The notes: generated from the sequence alone by a model not told the origin. A stretch of 64,000 nucleotides of DNA from G963665215 sp963665215 (GCA_963665215.2 CAXXWW010000002.1:372001-436000); one strand, 5' to 3'; counted from the first letter of the stretch, positions 51,938 through 60,896 are shown. Made by a program: numbers and translations.

Positions 51938-52939
51938 CTACGGCTCGCTTTCGGATACCTTTTCGCTGCTCTCATGCTTGACACGTGCGAAGAGAAACAG
52001 CCTGGTAATGATGTATTCGACCTTCATCATCAGCCGTAGCAGCGCAATAAATACTTTGTCGGCAGGACTGGGCGAGGGGGTCAGCTTTCGCAGCCCGGTG
52101 ACTTGACGCCGCTGCGACGTGAGCACTGTCCTCAACCCCAGATGATACCGCTGGCGTTTCGACCAAGCATCCACAAAATCGGCTGGAAAGAGGTCGCGAT
52201 AGGTGGTCTGCATTAGCTGCGTCGCACGGCCCACGGTGGACAGCGCCACGCCGGGGTCTGCCATTATCGTCTTTGAGTAGCGATTTTCCGCCATTCTCTC
52301 CTGGGCCAAATGCTCTGGTATGAAGCAGGCACCATGTTTCAGGGCGATCACCTGGCACATGAATCCGTCCGTATAGGAGCGCAGCTCGGGATCGAACCCG
52401 CCGAGCTCAACCAGAACGCGACGCCGGTAGACCACGGTGTTACCCACAAACCAGCTACCGTGCTTTTTGAGCAACGCCAGGCAGTCGGCAGGGAACAGAA
52501 AGGATGGGGACTTGGACACGACTGGCGTGTCGTGGACTCCCAGCTCTTGCCCAGACTCGTCCATCGCAAGCGTCATTGCTGAGCAGAGTCCGGCCTGGGG
52601 ATTACGGGCCAGCAGGTCCATAGACTTCTCAAACAGGCCCGGCAATAGCCGGTCGTCGGCAGCCATTCCGCAGACGTAGTCTCCTGACGCGTGTTGTATC
52701 CCCCGATTGGTCGTGGCAACGACGCCCATGTTGCGCTCGTGCTTTACCACTCGTACGATCGAATGAAGAGCAGCGAGCTCCCCTGCCACCGCAAGGCTGT
52801 CGTCGGTGGAGGCATCATCGACCACGATAACCTCCAACGGCTTAAAGGACTGGGCCAGCACGCTATCCAGGGCCTCCTTGAGGTAGTGGCCATGGTTGAA
52901 GTTGGGCATGACCACTGAAAGGGTGCTCTGCGTCGTCAT
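51938..52939 (-). CDS. GT2 glycosyltransferase
   Basis: A 333-residue GT-A enzyme with TLSVVMPNFNHGHYLKEALD, FKPLEVIVVDDASTDDSLAV, GIQHASGDYVCGMAADDRLL and YRRRVLVELGGFDPELRSYT. It parallels the GT2 at 47758-48831 along its length, including the C-terminal VFIALLRLMMKVEYIITRLF tail. ATG 52939 is chosen over GTG 52951 because similarity starts just after it. It heads the asnB-GT4-GT2 block. Confidence 0.87.
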   Translation of the reverse strand: MTTQSTLSVVMPNFNHGHYLKEALDSVLAQSFKPLEVIVVDDASTDDSLAVAGELAALHSIVRVVKHERNMGVVATTNRGIQHASGDYVCGMAADDRLLPGLFEKSMDLLARNPQAGLCSAMTLAMDESGQELGVHDTPVVSKSPSFLFPADCLALLKKHGSWFVGNTVVYRRRVLVELGGFDPELRSYTDGFMCQVIALKHGACFIPEHLAQERMAENRYSKTIMADPGVALSTVGRATQLMQTTYRDLFPADFVDAWSKRQRYHLGLRTVLTSQRRQVTGLRKLTPSPSPADKVFIALLRLMMKVEYIITRLFLFARVKHESSEKVSESEP

Positions 52940-53465
52940 CAGGCGCCCCACGTGATTTTGGGCCGCATCATCCTGCTGTCACCGGCGGGGGCTTGGCTGC
53001 CAAAAGACGCCATCGGGTCTATAGCTTTCCCAAGTACCGTAGGCCCCAGGGCTTCACCGATGCGTCTCGTCTCGGCAGTCTGTTCACAAGCCCTCTCATG
53101 GCCGGCGGCACAGCCTTTCTCACGAACCCTCGTATAGGGTTTCGGGAGGGCGTGGACGCCGGGGAAGACGCGGCGGCAAGCGATGCGAGCCGGTACTGTC
53201 CTTGCTGCGGTACAGCATCGATGGTAGACGACCCCGTCTTCTCACCACAGAAAAAAACGAAGAGGCACCGCCAGGCCCATTAGAAGCTCACCGCTCGCCT
53301 CAGGCCTCTACGGCAAGGGCCGTGGCCAGGAGCGGAGGCGTTGTGGAGCAAATATGCGGTTGTCCACTGCTCATACATGATGATGCGTCAATGCCTCTCC
53401 TTGGGCTGAAGATTAACAGGGTACTAGGCCCGCCGGGGCAATTCGATCGTGTCCGGGTGGGAGAC
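52940..53465. other. Long intergenic gap, no gene recognised
   Basis: This is the largest gap in the minus-strand cluster. Short frames here have no family resemblance or Shine-Dalgarno. A minus-strand run of seven T residues near 53251-53257, without a good hairpin, may be part of a terminator for the methyltransferase gene upstream. A promoter for the GT2 gene probably lies here, but I cannot place it. The gap may mark a boundary between a sugar-synthesis block and a transferase block. Confidence 0.4.
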
Positions 53466-54671
53466 TCAAGTCGAAAACTGTGGAGGCAGGAGAAACTCCA
53501 CGCCGCGAATCGCCAGGCGACGCCTTATGGCTTCGGCGAAGGCAGGAGGCAGAACCATGAACACGCGGCTTCCGGAAGGCGCTCTGTCGGGTCGATAAAT
53601 GGGGTGGCCTTCGTGAGTTTCGCCAGCGCGATTCGGGTCCTCGTCCACGAAGAACGCGACCTGGTCCTGTAGCTCACTGGACAGCCATGTAGCCGGGGAT
53701 GCCGTCCCAAACAGGCCGAATCGACCGTTCTTGGCGACGTGGCGAGCCGAACTCATTACGCTGTTGAGCCAGTCAAGGCTTTTGGCGGCGTGCGCTGAGG
53801 CATCGTCATTGCGAGGCCAGACCGGAACAAGTGCGGGGGAGCCTGACCTCCGCGCTACTATGGTCAACTCCTTGGGAATCCAGTCGTTAGCGACACAGAT
53901 TACCTCGTAGCCCGCACCCCGCAACAAGGCCTCTATCGTTGCCAGAGTGAAGTGTGTGCAGTGGTCCGCGACAAGTAGATCAAAGGGGTTCTGGCCGTAG
54001 TTAGGCACCTGCGCCATGATGACGCCGTCTCGTGTCAGCCTGTCCCCCAGTCTCTGGAGAAACTCCCTGGGCTCCGGGACGTGCTCCAGTACGTGGACCA
54101 TCGTGATGAGCCCGAACTCACCGGGGACCTGGTCCGGAGCGCGCGCGAAGAACCCTTGGACTCCCCGGATACCCTCGACGGCGCTGCGGTGCCTGTCGTC
54201 CAGCTCAGTACCGACAAGGGACCAACGAGGCACCATTTCGCTAAACGTACGTAGCAGCTCACCGTTGCCGCAACCGACGTCGAGCAGAGCTCCCTCCTCG
54301 GGCAAATGGACCTCGGCGAAGAGGCGTCCCAAAAGCCGCCTCGAACGCGCCTCCGGTATTCCCGAACCCTCCTCAAATACTACCTGCTCGGCCCCCTTGC
54401 TCTGGTGGTAGAGTGAGTAGGCTTCATAGATCTCCTCTACCTCTGAGCGCCAGCGTGAATGAGTCACTTTCTGGACGCATCCGCAGGCTGAGCACACGGA
54501 GAGTTGGCCGCCCCGGCGCCACGGCCTGCAGTCTGAACTGACCCGGCGGAAGAGTTCGAATCCTGGCACTGAATCCAGCGCAGCACTGGCACAGACGTGG
54601 CAGCGGTACCCTGGGGGCGAATCGGATGACGGTTGATTCAAAGGTCGAGCACCGAGTCTATGGTCGACCAT
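53466..54671 (-). CDS. Zinc-binding SAM-dependent sugar C-methyltransferase (NovU/TylCIII-like)
   Basis: The 401-residue protein has three parts seen in deoxysugar C-methyltransferases. The first is a zinc module (CHVCASAALDSVPGF...CSACGCVQKV). The second is a SAM domain (GALLDVGCGNGELLRTFSEM, TMVHVLEHVPEPREFLQRLG, ADHCTHFTLATIEALLRGAG). The third is a C-terminal domain (GRFGLFGTASPATWLSSELQ, FFVDEDPNRAGETHEGHPIY). Known relatives add a methyl branch at carbon of a keto-deoxysugar nucleotide. It overlaps the RmlD-like gene by 34 bases. Together with that reductase and the dehydratase at 57141, it suggests a branched or methylated deoxysugar. Confidence 0.8.
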   Translation of the reverse strand: MVDHRLGARPLNQPSSDSPPGYRCHVCASAALDSVPGFELFRRVSSDCRPWRRGGQLSVCSACGCVQKVTHSRWRSEVEEIYEAYSLYHQSKGAEQVVFEEGSGIPEARSRRLLGRLFAEVHLPEEGALLDVGCGNGELLRTFSEMVPRWSLVGTELDDRHRSAVEGIRGVQGFFARAPDQVPGEFGLITMVHVLEHVPEPREFLQRLGDRLTRDGVIMAQVPNYGQNPFDLLVADHCTHFTLATIEALLRGAGYEVICVANDWIPKELTIVARRSGSPALVPVWPRNDDASAHAAKSLDWLNSVMSSARHVAKNGRFGLFGTASPATWLSSELQDQVAFFVDEDPNRAGETHEGHPIYRPDRAPSGSRVFMVLPPAFAEAIRRRLAIRGVEFLLPPQFST

Positions 54672-55501
54672 ACGTCCGGGGGCGATTTGTCATACTCCTG
54701 GTGCAGCCTGGTAGTATCGAGCGTGGTGTTTGGAGGGACAGCTTCGATGTTAATGCCCGCCTGCCCAGACGTGACAGGCTGAACGAGGTCTTGGCTCGCG
54801 CCGATGCCTATCGCGATATGGCGCGCCACTTGATCGTAGGAAATGTCCGTAGGGCCGGAGACCTGAATGATGCCTGGCGTCCGGTTCTCGGCGACACAGG
54901 CAAGGACTTCGACTGCGAAGTCGACCGACAGTGGCGCCATCACCATGTCTGAAAGGGGATGCACGGGTTCACCCTTTGTCAGCGATCGGACCCACCCCCT
55001 GAGAAGGGGCACGTCCGGCCACAGGACCTTGGTAAATCGGACAACCCCGAATAGACCGTCCCGGTCGCGCAACAGTGCCTCGGCCAGGGCTTTCTGCCTC
55101 CCGTACTCGGTGAGCGGGCATGTGGCGTCATTCGCTTTCCTGAAAGGTACGGAGCCATCGAATACCAGGCTGGTGGACGGGAATATAACGAACGCTCCAG
55201 CTTCACTCAGCTTTCTCGCCAGCCTCACGGTATTGTGGACGTTCACCATCGCGGTGTGATGCGGTTCCGCTCGGCAACGTTCCTGTGAACTCACTGCGGC
55301 GCAAAGATATGCTACGGAGATTCCTGCGGGAGGGAGCCAGCCCGACAAGTCGTCTGCCAAGTCAAGGTATAGCCGGGTATCGGTGACAGTTTCTGCTCGT
55401 CGCGTGGTCACCAGTGGGGGCGCCCCATCAAGGGCCAGTCGCGAAGCCAGTGCACGGCCTATCACGCCATCGGCTCCCACAACAAGGCTGTACACTGGCA
55501 A
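54638..55501 (-). CDS. RmlD-like NAD(P)-dependent sugar reductase/epimerase
   Basis: This 287-residue SDR has VYSLVVGADGVIGRALASRL, AYLCAAVSSQERCRAEP, FPSTSLVFDGSVPFRKANDA, and the catalytic YGRQKALAEALL. It lacks the classical GGAGFIG but has the G-A-D-G-V-I-G form of dTDP-4-dehydrorhamnose reductases. It probably reduces a 4-keto sugar nucleotide produced by the upstream dehydratase (inference). Confidence 0.82.
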   Translation of the reverse strand: MPVYSLVVGADGVIGRALASRLALDGAPPLVTTRRAETVTDTRLYLDLADDLSGWLPPAGISVAYLCAAVSSQERCRAEPHHTAMVNVHNTVRLARKLSEAGAFVIFPSTSLVFDGSVPFRKANDATCPLTEYGRQKALAEALLRDRDGLFGVVRFTKVLWPDVPLLRGWVRSLTKGEPVHPLSDMVMAPLSVDFAVEVLACVAENRTPGIIQVSGPTDISYDQVARHIAIGIGASQDLVQPVTSGQAGINIEAVPPNTTLDTTRLHQEYDKSPPDVWSTIDSVLDL

Positions 55502-55530
55502 GGTCCCCTACCGATTTGTGTCCTGCTGGT

Positions 55531-56205
55531 TCATTTCTTCGAGCAGCACAAAGCAATAAGATACTGGGCCATCGGGTAGAAGCCAGTGTGGACGACCTCA
55601 TCGTTCATGGAGAAGACGAACACATTGTCAAAAAAGCGCGACATCAGTTCTTTTAGTGCCGTATAGTCCTTGCAGTTGACGTGTCCTTGCCTGCTTTGAG
55701 GAGACGCGTATGCCTGCGACTGAATTGAAGGGGTCCCTATGATCAGGACGCCATGCTCAGTCATAGAGTGGGCCACGTTGGACAGGAAACGGTCCTCATC
55801 CTCTTGAGGAATGTGCTCCAGCACGTCCAGAGCGTAGGCGCCGTCAAAGGCCCCCCGCACAGGCCCTTCCAGTATGTCGTGGACCCGGCAGTCGAATTCC
55901 CACTCGTCGTCCATGCGGTCGTTTACATCTTTGACCAGGATGGGATCAAAATCGACGGCGGTTAGCCGTCCTACTTCCTGCAAGACGATGCGCGTGGCGA
56001 ATGCATCCGCGCAACCCACCTCGAGCACGCTACTGGCCCCGGCCAGCATCTTGGACACGAACTTGTATCTAGAAAACAGCCACGCGAAATGCCTTGGGTC
56101 GTCGCGCCATGTGACGTTGGTCATCAGACCGAGAGGCGTCAGGCCCTTTTTGTCCCGCAACTCCAGCAATTGCTGGTACTGGGGCTCCCGCGTGGTGTCA
56201 CTCAT
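55531..56205 (-). CDS. Class I SAM-dependent methyltransferase
   Basis: A 224-residue enzyme with SAM motif I as SSVLEVGCADAFATRIVLQE, motif II DFDPILVKDVNDRMDDEWEF and a later AYALDVLEHIPQEDEDRFLS. ATG 56205 (MSDTTREPQYQQLLELRDKK) is preferred over 56220 for its position near the start of similarity. It may O- or N-methylate a sugar or glycan of this cluster. The substrate is not predictable. Confidence 0.82.
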   Translation of the reverse strand: MSDTTREPQYQQLLELRDKKGLTPLGLMTNVTWRDDPRHFAWLFSRYKFVSKMLAGASSVLEVGCADAFATRIVLQEVGRLTAVDFDPILVKDVNDRMDDEWEFDCRVHDILEGPVRGAFDGAYALDVLEHIPQEDEDRFLSNVAHSMTEHGVLIIGTPSIQSQAYASPQSRQGHVNCKDYTALKELMSRFFDNVFVFSMNDEVVHTGFYPMAQYLIALCCSKK

Positions 56206-56403
56206 TGCCGTCGACTCCAATATCCATTGTGGTCAGCTTGCCAGCATGGCCCGGAGCGGGACCAATCCCTCGCCTATAGTAGGTCCACATTGCTGCTGCA
56301 AAAAGTACTCGCTGCACCGGCCCTCCACTCGGGACAGCAGCCTGCCGAATACTCTCGTATGCGCTCCAGCCTTGTCTTGTTCAAGTCCCGCCTAGTCCGA
56401 TAA

Positions 56404-56417
56404 ACGCGAGTTCGCGT
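56404..56417. terminator. Weak hairpin between two methyltransferase genes
   Basis: ACGCGA-GT-TCGCGT forms a perfect short palindrome 43 bases past the stop of the methyltransferase gene at 56460, in a 254-base gap. It has no proper T-tract, so it may be only attenuating. The rest of the gap holds nothing recognisable. Confidence 0.25.
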
Positions 56418-56459
56418 CGAGTTTAACCTACGATGTTTGTGCTTCCGGTCAATGAGGGC

Positions 56460-57122
56460 TCATTCGAAGTATATGAACGAGTGGTCGCCCGTGTAGTCGC
56501 ATCGGTCAAACCACCACTGCCACTCGTCGGGTGAGTAGAAGGACTCACAGGTGAGCTGCCAGTAGAGGAGGTTGACCTTCTCGGCCTCGTTGCGATATGA
56601 CTCGACGACCATGTACTTGCTCTTCTTGCCGACACGTTCGATCTCGCGGAGCGCCTTGTCCAGGTCGAAGCAATGGAGATTGTGCAGGGTGGTGATGGAT
56701 ACAACCAGCGAGAAGGTGTCGTCCTGGAAGGGGAGGGAATTGGCGTTACCCACCTGCAGGAACGGCCGTACCTCCTCCTTTGCGTTGGCGACGGCATAAT
56801 CAGAGATATCGAGCCCGCGCACCTCGACGCCCGGCACCGACTGGGTGAACTCGTACAGCAAGAAGCCTTTGCCGCATCCTACGTCCAGAATGCTGTCTCC
56901 TGGCCCTATTCCGTAGTATTCAGCCATGGCGTCCGCGACTGGCCGCCAGCGGCCATCATAGGAGTAGCCGCCGTACCCGAACTTCCGGTCCCCGTCCCAA
57001 TACTCGGCGCCGAATTTTTTGGCTACCTTGGCCGCCTCCGATTTCGGGTATGCGTTCACGCGGGCGAGGTAGTCTCGCTTTGTGCCGGAATGGACCGGCG
57101 TCAGGAAGTCAACGTAGGCCAT
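56460..57122 (-). CDS. Class I SAM-dependent methyltransferase
   Basis: A 220-residue protein with DSILDVGCGKGFLLYEFTQS (motif I), VEVRGLDISDYAVANAKEEV, GNANSLPFQDDTFSLVVSIT, TLHNLHCFDLDKALREIERV and a C-terminal EWQWWFDRCDYTGDHSFIYF. This type is often found in LPS/EPS clusters. Its stop is followed by a 254-base gap, while upstream it is 18 bases from the dehydratase-like gene. Confidence 0.83.
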   Translation of the reverse strand: MAYVDFLTPVHSGTKRDYLARVNAYPKSEAAKVAKKFGAEYWDGDRKFGYGGYSYDGRWRPVADAMAEYYGIGPGDSILDVGCGKGFLLYEFTQSVPGVEVRGLDISDYAVANAKEEVRPFLQVGNANSLPFQDDTFSLVVSITTLHNLHCFDLDKALREIERVGKKSKYMVVESYRNEAEKVNLLYWQLTCESFYSPDEWQWWFDRCDYTGDHSFIYFE

Positions 57123-57140
57123 GCAACACGTCCGTCACCC

Positions 57141-58154
57141 CTACGGCTTATGCCGGTACTCAAGCGGCTGCTTCTGGATCTTGGCCCAATTACGCTCGAC
57201 CCAGGCGATCACTTCAGAGAGACCCTCTTCAATAGCCGTCTCGGGAGACCACCCAAGCTCTGTCTGCGCGCGGCTGGAGTCTATCACGTAGGCGGCATCC
57301 TGACCTGGTCGCTCATCAACCTCCGTGGTAGCATCCTCCAACCGCCGCCCCAACCGCCGCCCCAACCGCCGGCAGATCATCCCGACCACCTCACTCACAG
57401 CAATGCCGTCCTTCGGCGAAAGGTGGTAGGTCTTCCCCAGGTCGCCCTTCTCAAGGGCGGCCAGCTCGCCTCGGGACACGTCGCGTATGTGGATGTACGA
57501 CTTGACCGCCTTACCGCCGCCGTGTAGCTGGACCTTCCGGCCGGACCTCATGTAGATAACAGCGCGGGGAATAATCTTGTAAAGCTGCTGACGGGCGCCA
57601 TACACGTTGGTCGCGCGCACAGTGACCAGGGGAAAGCGGAACTGATTGAAGTATGTGGACAGAAGCATGTCTGCCGCAGCTTTCGAGGCGGCGTAGGGTG
57701 TGCTGGGATTGAGGGGCGCATCCTCGTAGACCTGTCCGACGCACTTACCGTATACCTCCGGCGAGGAGATGTGGAGATAGCGTTGCAGGTAGTCCTGCCT
57801 GCGCAGGTGATTGACCAGCTTGGCCAGCGCGACACAGTTGGTCTGGTACCAATGCTCGGGCCGCTCCCAGCTTGGCGCGACCTCACTCTGAGCGGCGAAG
57901 TTCACGACGTAATCCGGGCGCTCGGTGTCGAGGAGTTTCAGCAGTGCGGGCATGTCTCGGTTCAAATCGGCCTGGACATATCGAAACCGCGACAGGTCGG
58001 TACGGGATTTGTACTTCAGAAACAGCCCGGACCGCTCCGCCGAGCGACTGACGCCGATTACCTGGTTGCCGGGATTGTTGAGCAAGAGGTCGACGAAGTC
58101 TTGCCCCGAGAAAGAGTTGGCGCCGAGCACTACGGTCTTGCCGGGTATATCCAT
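57141..58154 (-). CDS. NAD-dependent epimerase/dehydratase, GDP-mannose/GDP-heptose 4,6-dehydratase-like
   Basis: The 337-residue SDR starts at ATG 58154 (MDIPGKTVVLGANSFSGQDF). A longer frame from 58343 would add 63 atypical Arg-rich residues overlapping the kinase gene. It has VNFAAQSEVAPSWERPEHWY, YLHISSPEVYGKCVGQVYED, active-site YAASKAAADML, and VRATNVYGARQQLYKIIPRA. The AAQSEVAPSW..P form resembles GDP-mannose 4,6-dehydratases and their heptose counterparts. Near the C-terminus a 12-bp tandem repeat gives RRLGRRLGRRLE, absent from relatives I know. Substrate inferred from context. Confidence 0.82.
   Translation of the reverse strand: MDIPGKTVVLGANSFSGQDFVDLLLNNPGNQVIGVSRSAERSGLFLKYKSRTDLSRFRYVQADLNRDMPALLKLLDTERPDYVVNFAAQSEVAPSWERPEHWYQTNCVALAKLVNHLRRQDYLQRYLHISSPEVYGKCVGQVYEDAPLNPSTPYAASKAAADMLLSTYFNQFRFPLVTVRATNVYGARQQLYKIIPRAVIYMRSGRKVQLHGGGKAVKSYIHIRDVSRGELAALEKGDLGKTYHLSPKDGIAVSEVVGMICRRLGRRLGRRLEDATTEVDERPGQDAAYVIDSSRAQTELGWSPETAIEEGLSEVIAWVERNWAKIQKQPLEYRHKP
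57340..57371. repeat. 12-bp tandem repeat inside the dehydratase gene
   Basis: AACCGCCGCCCC occurs twice with a partial third copy, encoding repeated RRLG on the minus strand. The multiple of three keeps the frame open, so it is an in-frame microsatellite-like expansion. Confidence 0.7.
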
Positions 58155-58204
58155 GGAATCGCTAGACTCGCTGATTCTTTGAGCTCGCTGGACTGGGCAC
58201 TCTG

Positions 58205-59227
58205 CTAGCCCGTCACGCCGGCCAGCGCACGCCGCGCCTTCTCTAGCTGCTCGGCCTTCTCTCGTGCGTCGTCTCCCCCGCGTGCGAAGCGGCGCCGCTC
58301 GCCGCCCCACGGTAAAAAGCCGTTCATCATTATGCAGCACCATTTGACCCGGTATACAGGCATGAGCAGCGAAATGCGCTGCGAGTGTTTGTCGGGTCGA
58401 TCCAGGCCCGAGACGATGCTCTCGACAAACTTATCGTAGAAGTCCATAGGCACTGGAACGGCCGGCTGACAGAAGAAGTCGCAGACCATCTTGGCCGGGT
58501 CGTCCCATCCCGCGTATTCAAAATCAATGAAGCGCAGGCCGCCCTCAGGGTCAACAAGGGCGTTGTGAAAGCCAAAGTCCGATGGAGATATGCATCTGTC
58601 CCGCCGGAAGAGCTCTGAATGGAGTGCAAATCCGATTGCGTCGGCCTGCCTCACGGCGGTGTTCCTAGTAATCTCCCAAACCTCCGATAGTCCGTTCCTC
58701 GTGAAATCGATGGCCTCGCCATCGATGTCGGACGATCCGTCCATTTCCCTGAGCGCCTGGACCCTTCGCTCCACGCGTCCCAGATGCTCATCGAGAGTGA
58801 AGCAGGCCTCAGATGCTTTCGGGAGGCCCAGGGCGCCAGATCCGCTCTTGTAGCGGTTGAGCTCGCGGTAAAAGCTGATCGCCGAACTGACTGCCTGCCA
58901 ATTGACTTCGCCAGGTTGGACGGGGCGTCCCCGCACAAACTGGTACAGGCCAAGACGGTTCTCGGCGTCGCACGCGAGGGGCCGGGGCAGCCAGCGCAAG
59001 CCGTTGTCCCAGGCAAAGCTGGAAAAGGCGAACTCGGCGCCCATGCGGTCTCTCGGGTCCTCGGAATGTTGGAAGTACTGCTTTAGCAGTGCTGTTGAGC
59101 CATTTGCATCGACCCTGAACACCCTGTTGTTGGCGCCGCCGGCCAGCCGGTGCAGGCTAAAGTCTCCAACCATTCCCGCCGTATCGAGAAGCCTGCCGGT
59201 GGCTTCCCTAAGCCCCTTTGCGTTCAT
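58205..59227 (-). CDS. Aminoglycoside-phosphotransferase-like small-molecule kinase
   Basis: A 340-residue APH-fold protein with HRLAGGANNRVFRVDANGST, ALLKQYFQ (nucleotide lysine), the catalytic loop SPSDFGFHNALVDPEGGLRF, and metal-binding IDFEYAGWDDPAKMVCDFF. The usual HGDxxxxN is here SPSDFGFHN, so D and N are kept. In this setting it probably phosphorylates a sugar. It overlaps the HAD gene by four bases (ATGA), suggesting that kinase and phosphatase are made together. Confidence 0.82.
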   Translation of the reverse strand: MNAKGLREATGRLLDTAGMVGDFSLHRLAGGANNRVFRVDANGSTALLKQYFQHSEDPRDRMGAEFAFSSFAWDNGLRWLPRPLACDAENRLGLYQFVRGRPVQPGEVNWQAVSSAISFYRELNRYKSGSGALGLPKASEACFTLDEHLGRVERRVQALREMDGSSDIDGEAIDFTRNGLSEVWEITRNTAVRQADAIGFALHSELFRRDRCISPSDFGFHNALVDPEGGLRFIDFEYAGWDDPAKMVCDFFCQPAVPVPMDFYDKFVESIVSGLDRPDKHSQRISLLMPVYRVKWCCIMMNGFLPWGGERRRFARGGDDAREKAEQLEKARRALAGVTG

Positions 59228-59844
59228 GGCCGGCCAGTCCTACCATGATTCAAGATCTCGCCGATCTCGGTCCACGATTTGGCGCGGCGGAAGCGGTGCT
59301 CGGTAGAGTGGCGCTCGTTTGGGTCGAACAGGATGCGTTCGACACCCTCGGGAAACCGGGCCTCACTCAAGAACTCCGGCAGATCATCGATGAAATGAGT
59401 ACAACCCATCGCGCCAATTCGGTCCAGTTTCTCTTCCTTGGTAAGCTCGAAGTTTACCTGCTCCGGCACAAGTCCTGCCTCCAAGGGATCATAAAACCCG
59501 CGGGTTCCCAGCCACTTCTGTGCAGCCTGATGAAGGCCGTATCTGGGACCTCGAAAAGGGTAGGGGGTCTTGTGGCTGATGATGCACACAGGTATGCGCC
59601 GCTGCCTGCAACTAGTCAGGAAATCCAGCACCCCAGGAAATGGGAGGGCGTTGCGCATGTAGGGACCGTAGACATAGCCTTGGAGTTCCGTCCAGCCGTC
59701 CTCGTTGCCGTGCCGGCGCATGTAGTCCCGGACGTGGTCCTTTGTGGCCGGTATGTCCGCCGGTATCCATCCCCGTTGCGCCGCCACCTCGTGAAACACC
59801 TGGTCGTAGCAGACGACGGTATTGTCAAAGTCGATGCCGATCAA
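59224..59844 (-). CDS. HAD-superfamily phosphatase-like protein
   Basis: This 206-residue protein has motif I as MIGIDFDNTVVCYDQVFHEV (nucleophile D5, second D7), motif II as IPVCIISHKT, motif III lysine in ELTKEEKLDRIGAMG and motif IV as THFIDDLPEFLS. All four HAD motifs are therefore present. It lies between the alcohol dehydrogenase and the kinase gene. A role as sugar-phosphate phosphatase, analogous to GmhB, is possible, but similarity to GmhB itself is not evident. Confidence 0.8.
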   Translation of the reverse strand: MIGIDFDNTVVCYDQVFHEVAAQRGWIPADIPATKDHVRDYMRRHGNEDGWTELQGYVYGPYMRNALPFPGVLDFLTSCRQRRIPVCIISHKTPYPFRGPRYGLHQAAQKWLGTRGFYDPLEAGLVPEQVNFELTKEEKLDRIGAMGCTHFIDDLPEFLSEARFPEGVERILFDPNERHSTEHRFRRAKSWTEIGEILNHGRTGRP

Positions 59845-59855
59845 AACGGACAGCC

Positions 59856-60896
59856 CTACTCCGAAGTCATGTCTATAAGAGGCCGGGCGGCCCTGCCGGC
59901 CTCCATGTCGTCCAGCGCATCGTTGATCGCGTTCAAGGGATAGGCCTCGGAAGCAATTGAGGTCAAGTTGAGCTTTCCGGAGGTGATCAGCTCGGCGTAC
60001 TTGGGGTAGTCACGGTCGGGATTGCTGTCTCCGCCCCAGGTGCCAAACAGTCGTTTGCCCATGTTGAGCTGCCTGGGGTCCAGCGCTACCGTCTCATCGT
60101 GCCTGGCGTTGCCCACCACGACGGCGATGCCTCCCTGGGCCCGGACGCTGGCGAGGCTCTGCAGCATGACGTGTGGCAGGCCGCTGGCCTCTATTGCGAA
60201 ATCGACGCCCCCCGGGCAGATGCCGACGACCTCTGCGACGGGCTCACTGGCGGCGGCGTCTACCAGGTGCGTTGCACCCATGACGTCGGCCAGATCCAGC
60301 ATGTCGCGGCGGATATCGACGGCGATGATCGGCGAGCACCCGGCGACGGCCGCCCCCGCGACGGCACAGAGGCCGATGCCGCCGGTCCCGAAAACGGCCA
60401 GACTCTGGCCGGGCCTCGGCCGTGCCGCGTTGAGCACAGCTCCGACGCCCGTCGCAACGGCGCAGCCAACCATGGCCGCGTCCCTCATCGGCAGGCCGGC
60501 CGGCTTAACGGTGAGACGGTTTTCGCTGATCACCGCATACTTGCTGAAGGTGGTGATGGCGCCCGAGTTGACGGTACGGCTACCCCACCGGTACGTCGTA
60601 CTCGACACATCGGCGCCACTGCCCGTGATCCAGGACAGGATCACCTCGTCGCCCGTCCGAACCTTGGCCACATCCTGCCCCAGCTCACGGACCACGCCGC
60701 TCCCCTCGTGCCCGAGACAGTGTGGAAGGTGAGGGTCGGCGCCTCGGTAGCCGCGAGACTCAAGAATCTGGGTCCGGCAAACTCCGCTAAACGCGATCTC
60801 GACGAGCACCTGCCCTGGCTTCAGCGGGGGAATATCCAGTTCTGCCAGGGCGAGAGGCCTGCCAGTCTCGACAAGGACCGCCGCCGGGGTCTTCAA
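59856..60896 (-). CDS. Zinc-type medium-chain alcohol dehydrogenase
   Basis: A 346-residue MDR enzyme with FSGVCRTQILESRGYRGADP (first zinc Cys), HLPHCLGHEGSGVVRELGQD (His-Glu), a Rossmann SLAVFGTGGIGLCAVAGAAV, and FGTWGGDSNPDRDYPKYAEL. The structural-zinc loop of four cysteines is missing. It starts at TTG 60896 with a 4-base TTGA overlap with the transketolase stop. Oxidation or reduction of a sugar intermediate is likely. Confidence 0.87.
   Translation of the reverse strand: MKTPAAVLVETGRPLALAELDIPPLKPGQVLVEIAFSGVCRTQILESRGYRGADPHLPHCLGHEGSGVVRELGQDVAKVRTGDEVILSWITGSGADVSSTTYRWGSRTVNSGAITTFSKYAVISENRLTVKPAGLPMRDAAMVGCAVATGVGAVLNAARPRPGQSLAVFGTGGIGLCAVAGAAVAGCSPIIAVDIRRDMLDLADVMGATHLVDAAASEPVAEVVGICPGGVDFAIEASGLPHVMLQSLASVRAQGGIAVVVGNARHDETVALDPRQLNMGKRLFGTWGGDSNPDRDYPKYAELITSGKLNLTSIASEAYPLNAINDALDDMEAGRAARPLIDMTSE

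Noticed and set aside
52940..53465. Possible extra small gene in the long gap (for example 52993-53283 plus strand)
   Set aside because: No domain resemblance, no Shine-Dalgarno, and opposite to all neighbours. Left as unassigned sequence.
58155..58343. N-terminal extension of the dehydratase-like gene
   Set aside because: The 63 extra residues are Arg/Ala-rich, overlap the kinase gene and precede the normal SDR start at ATG 58154.
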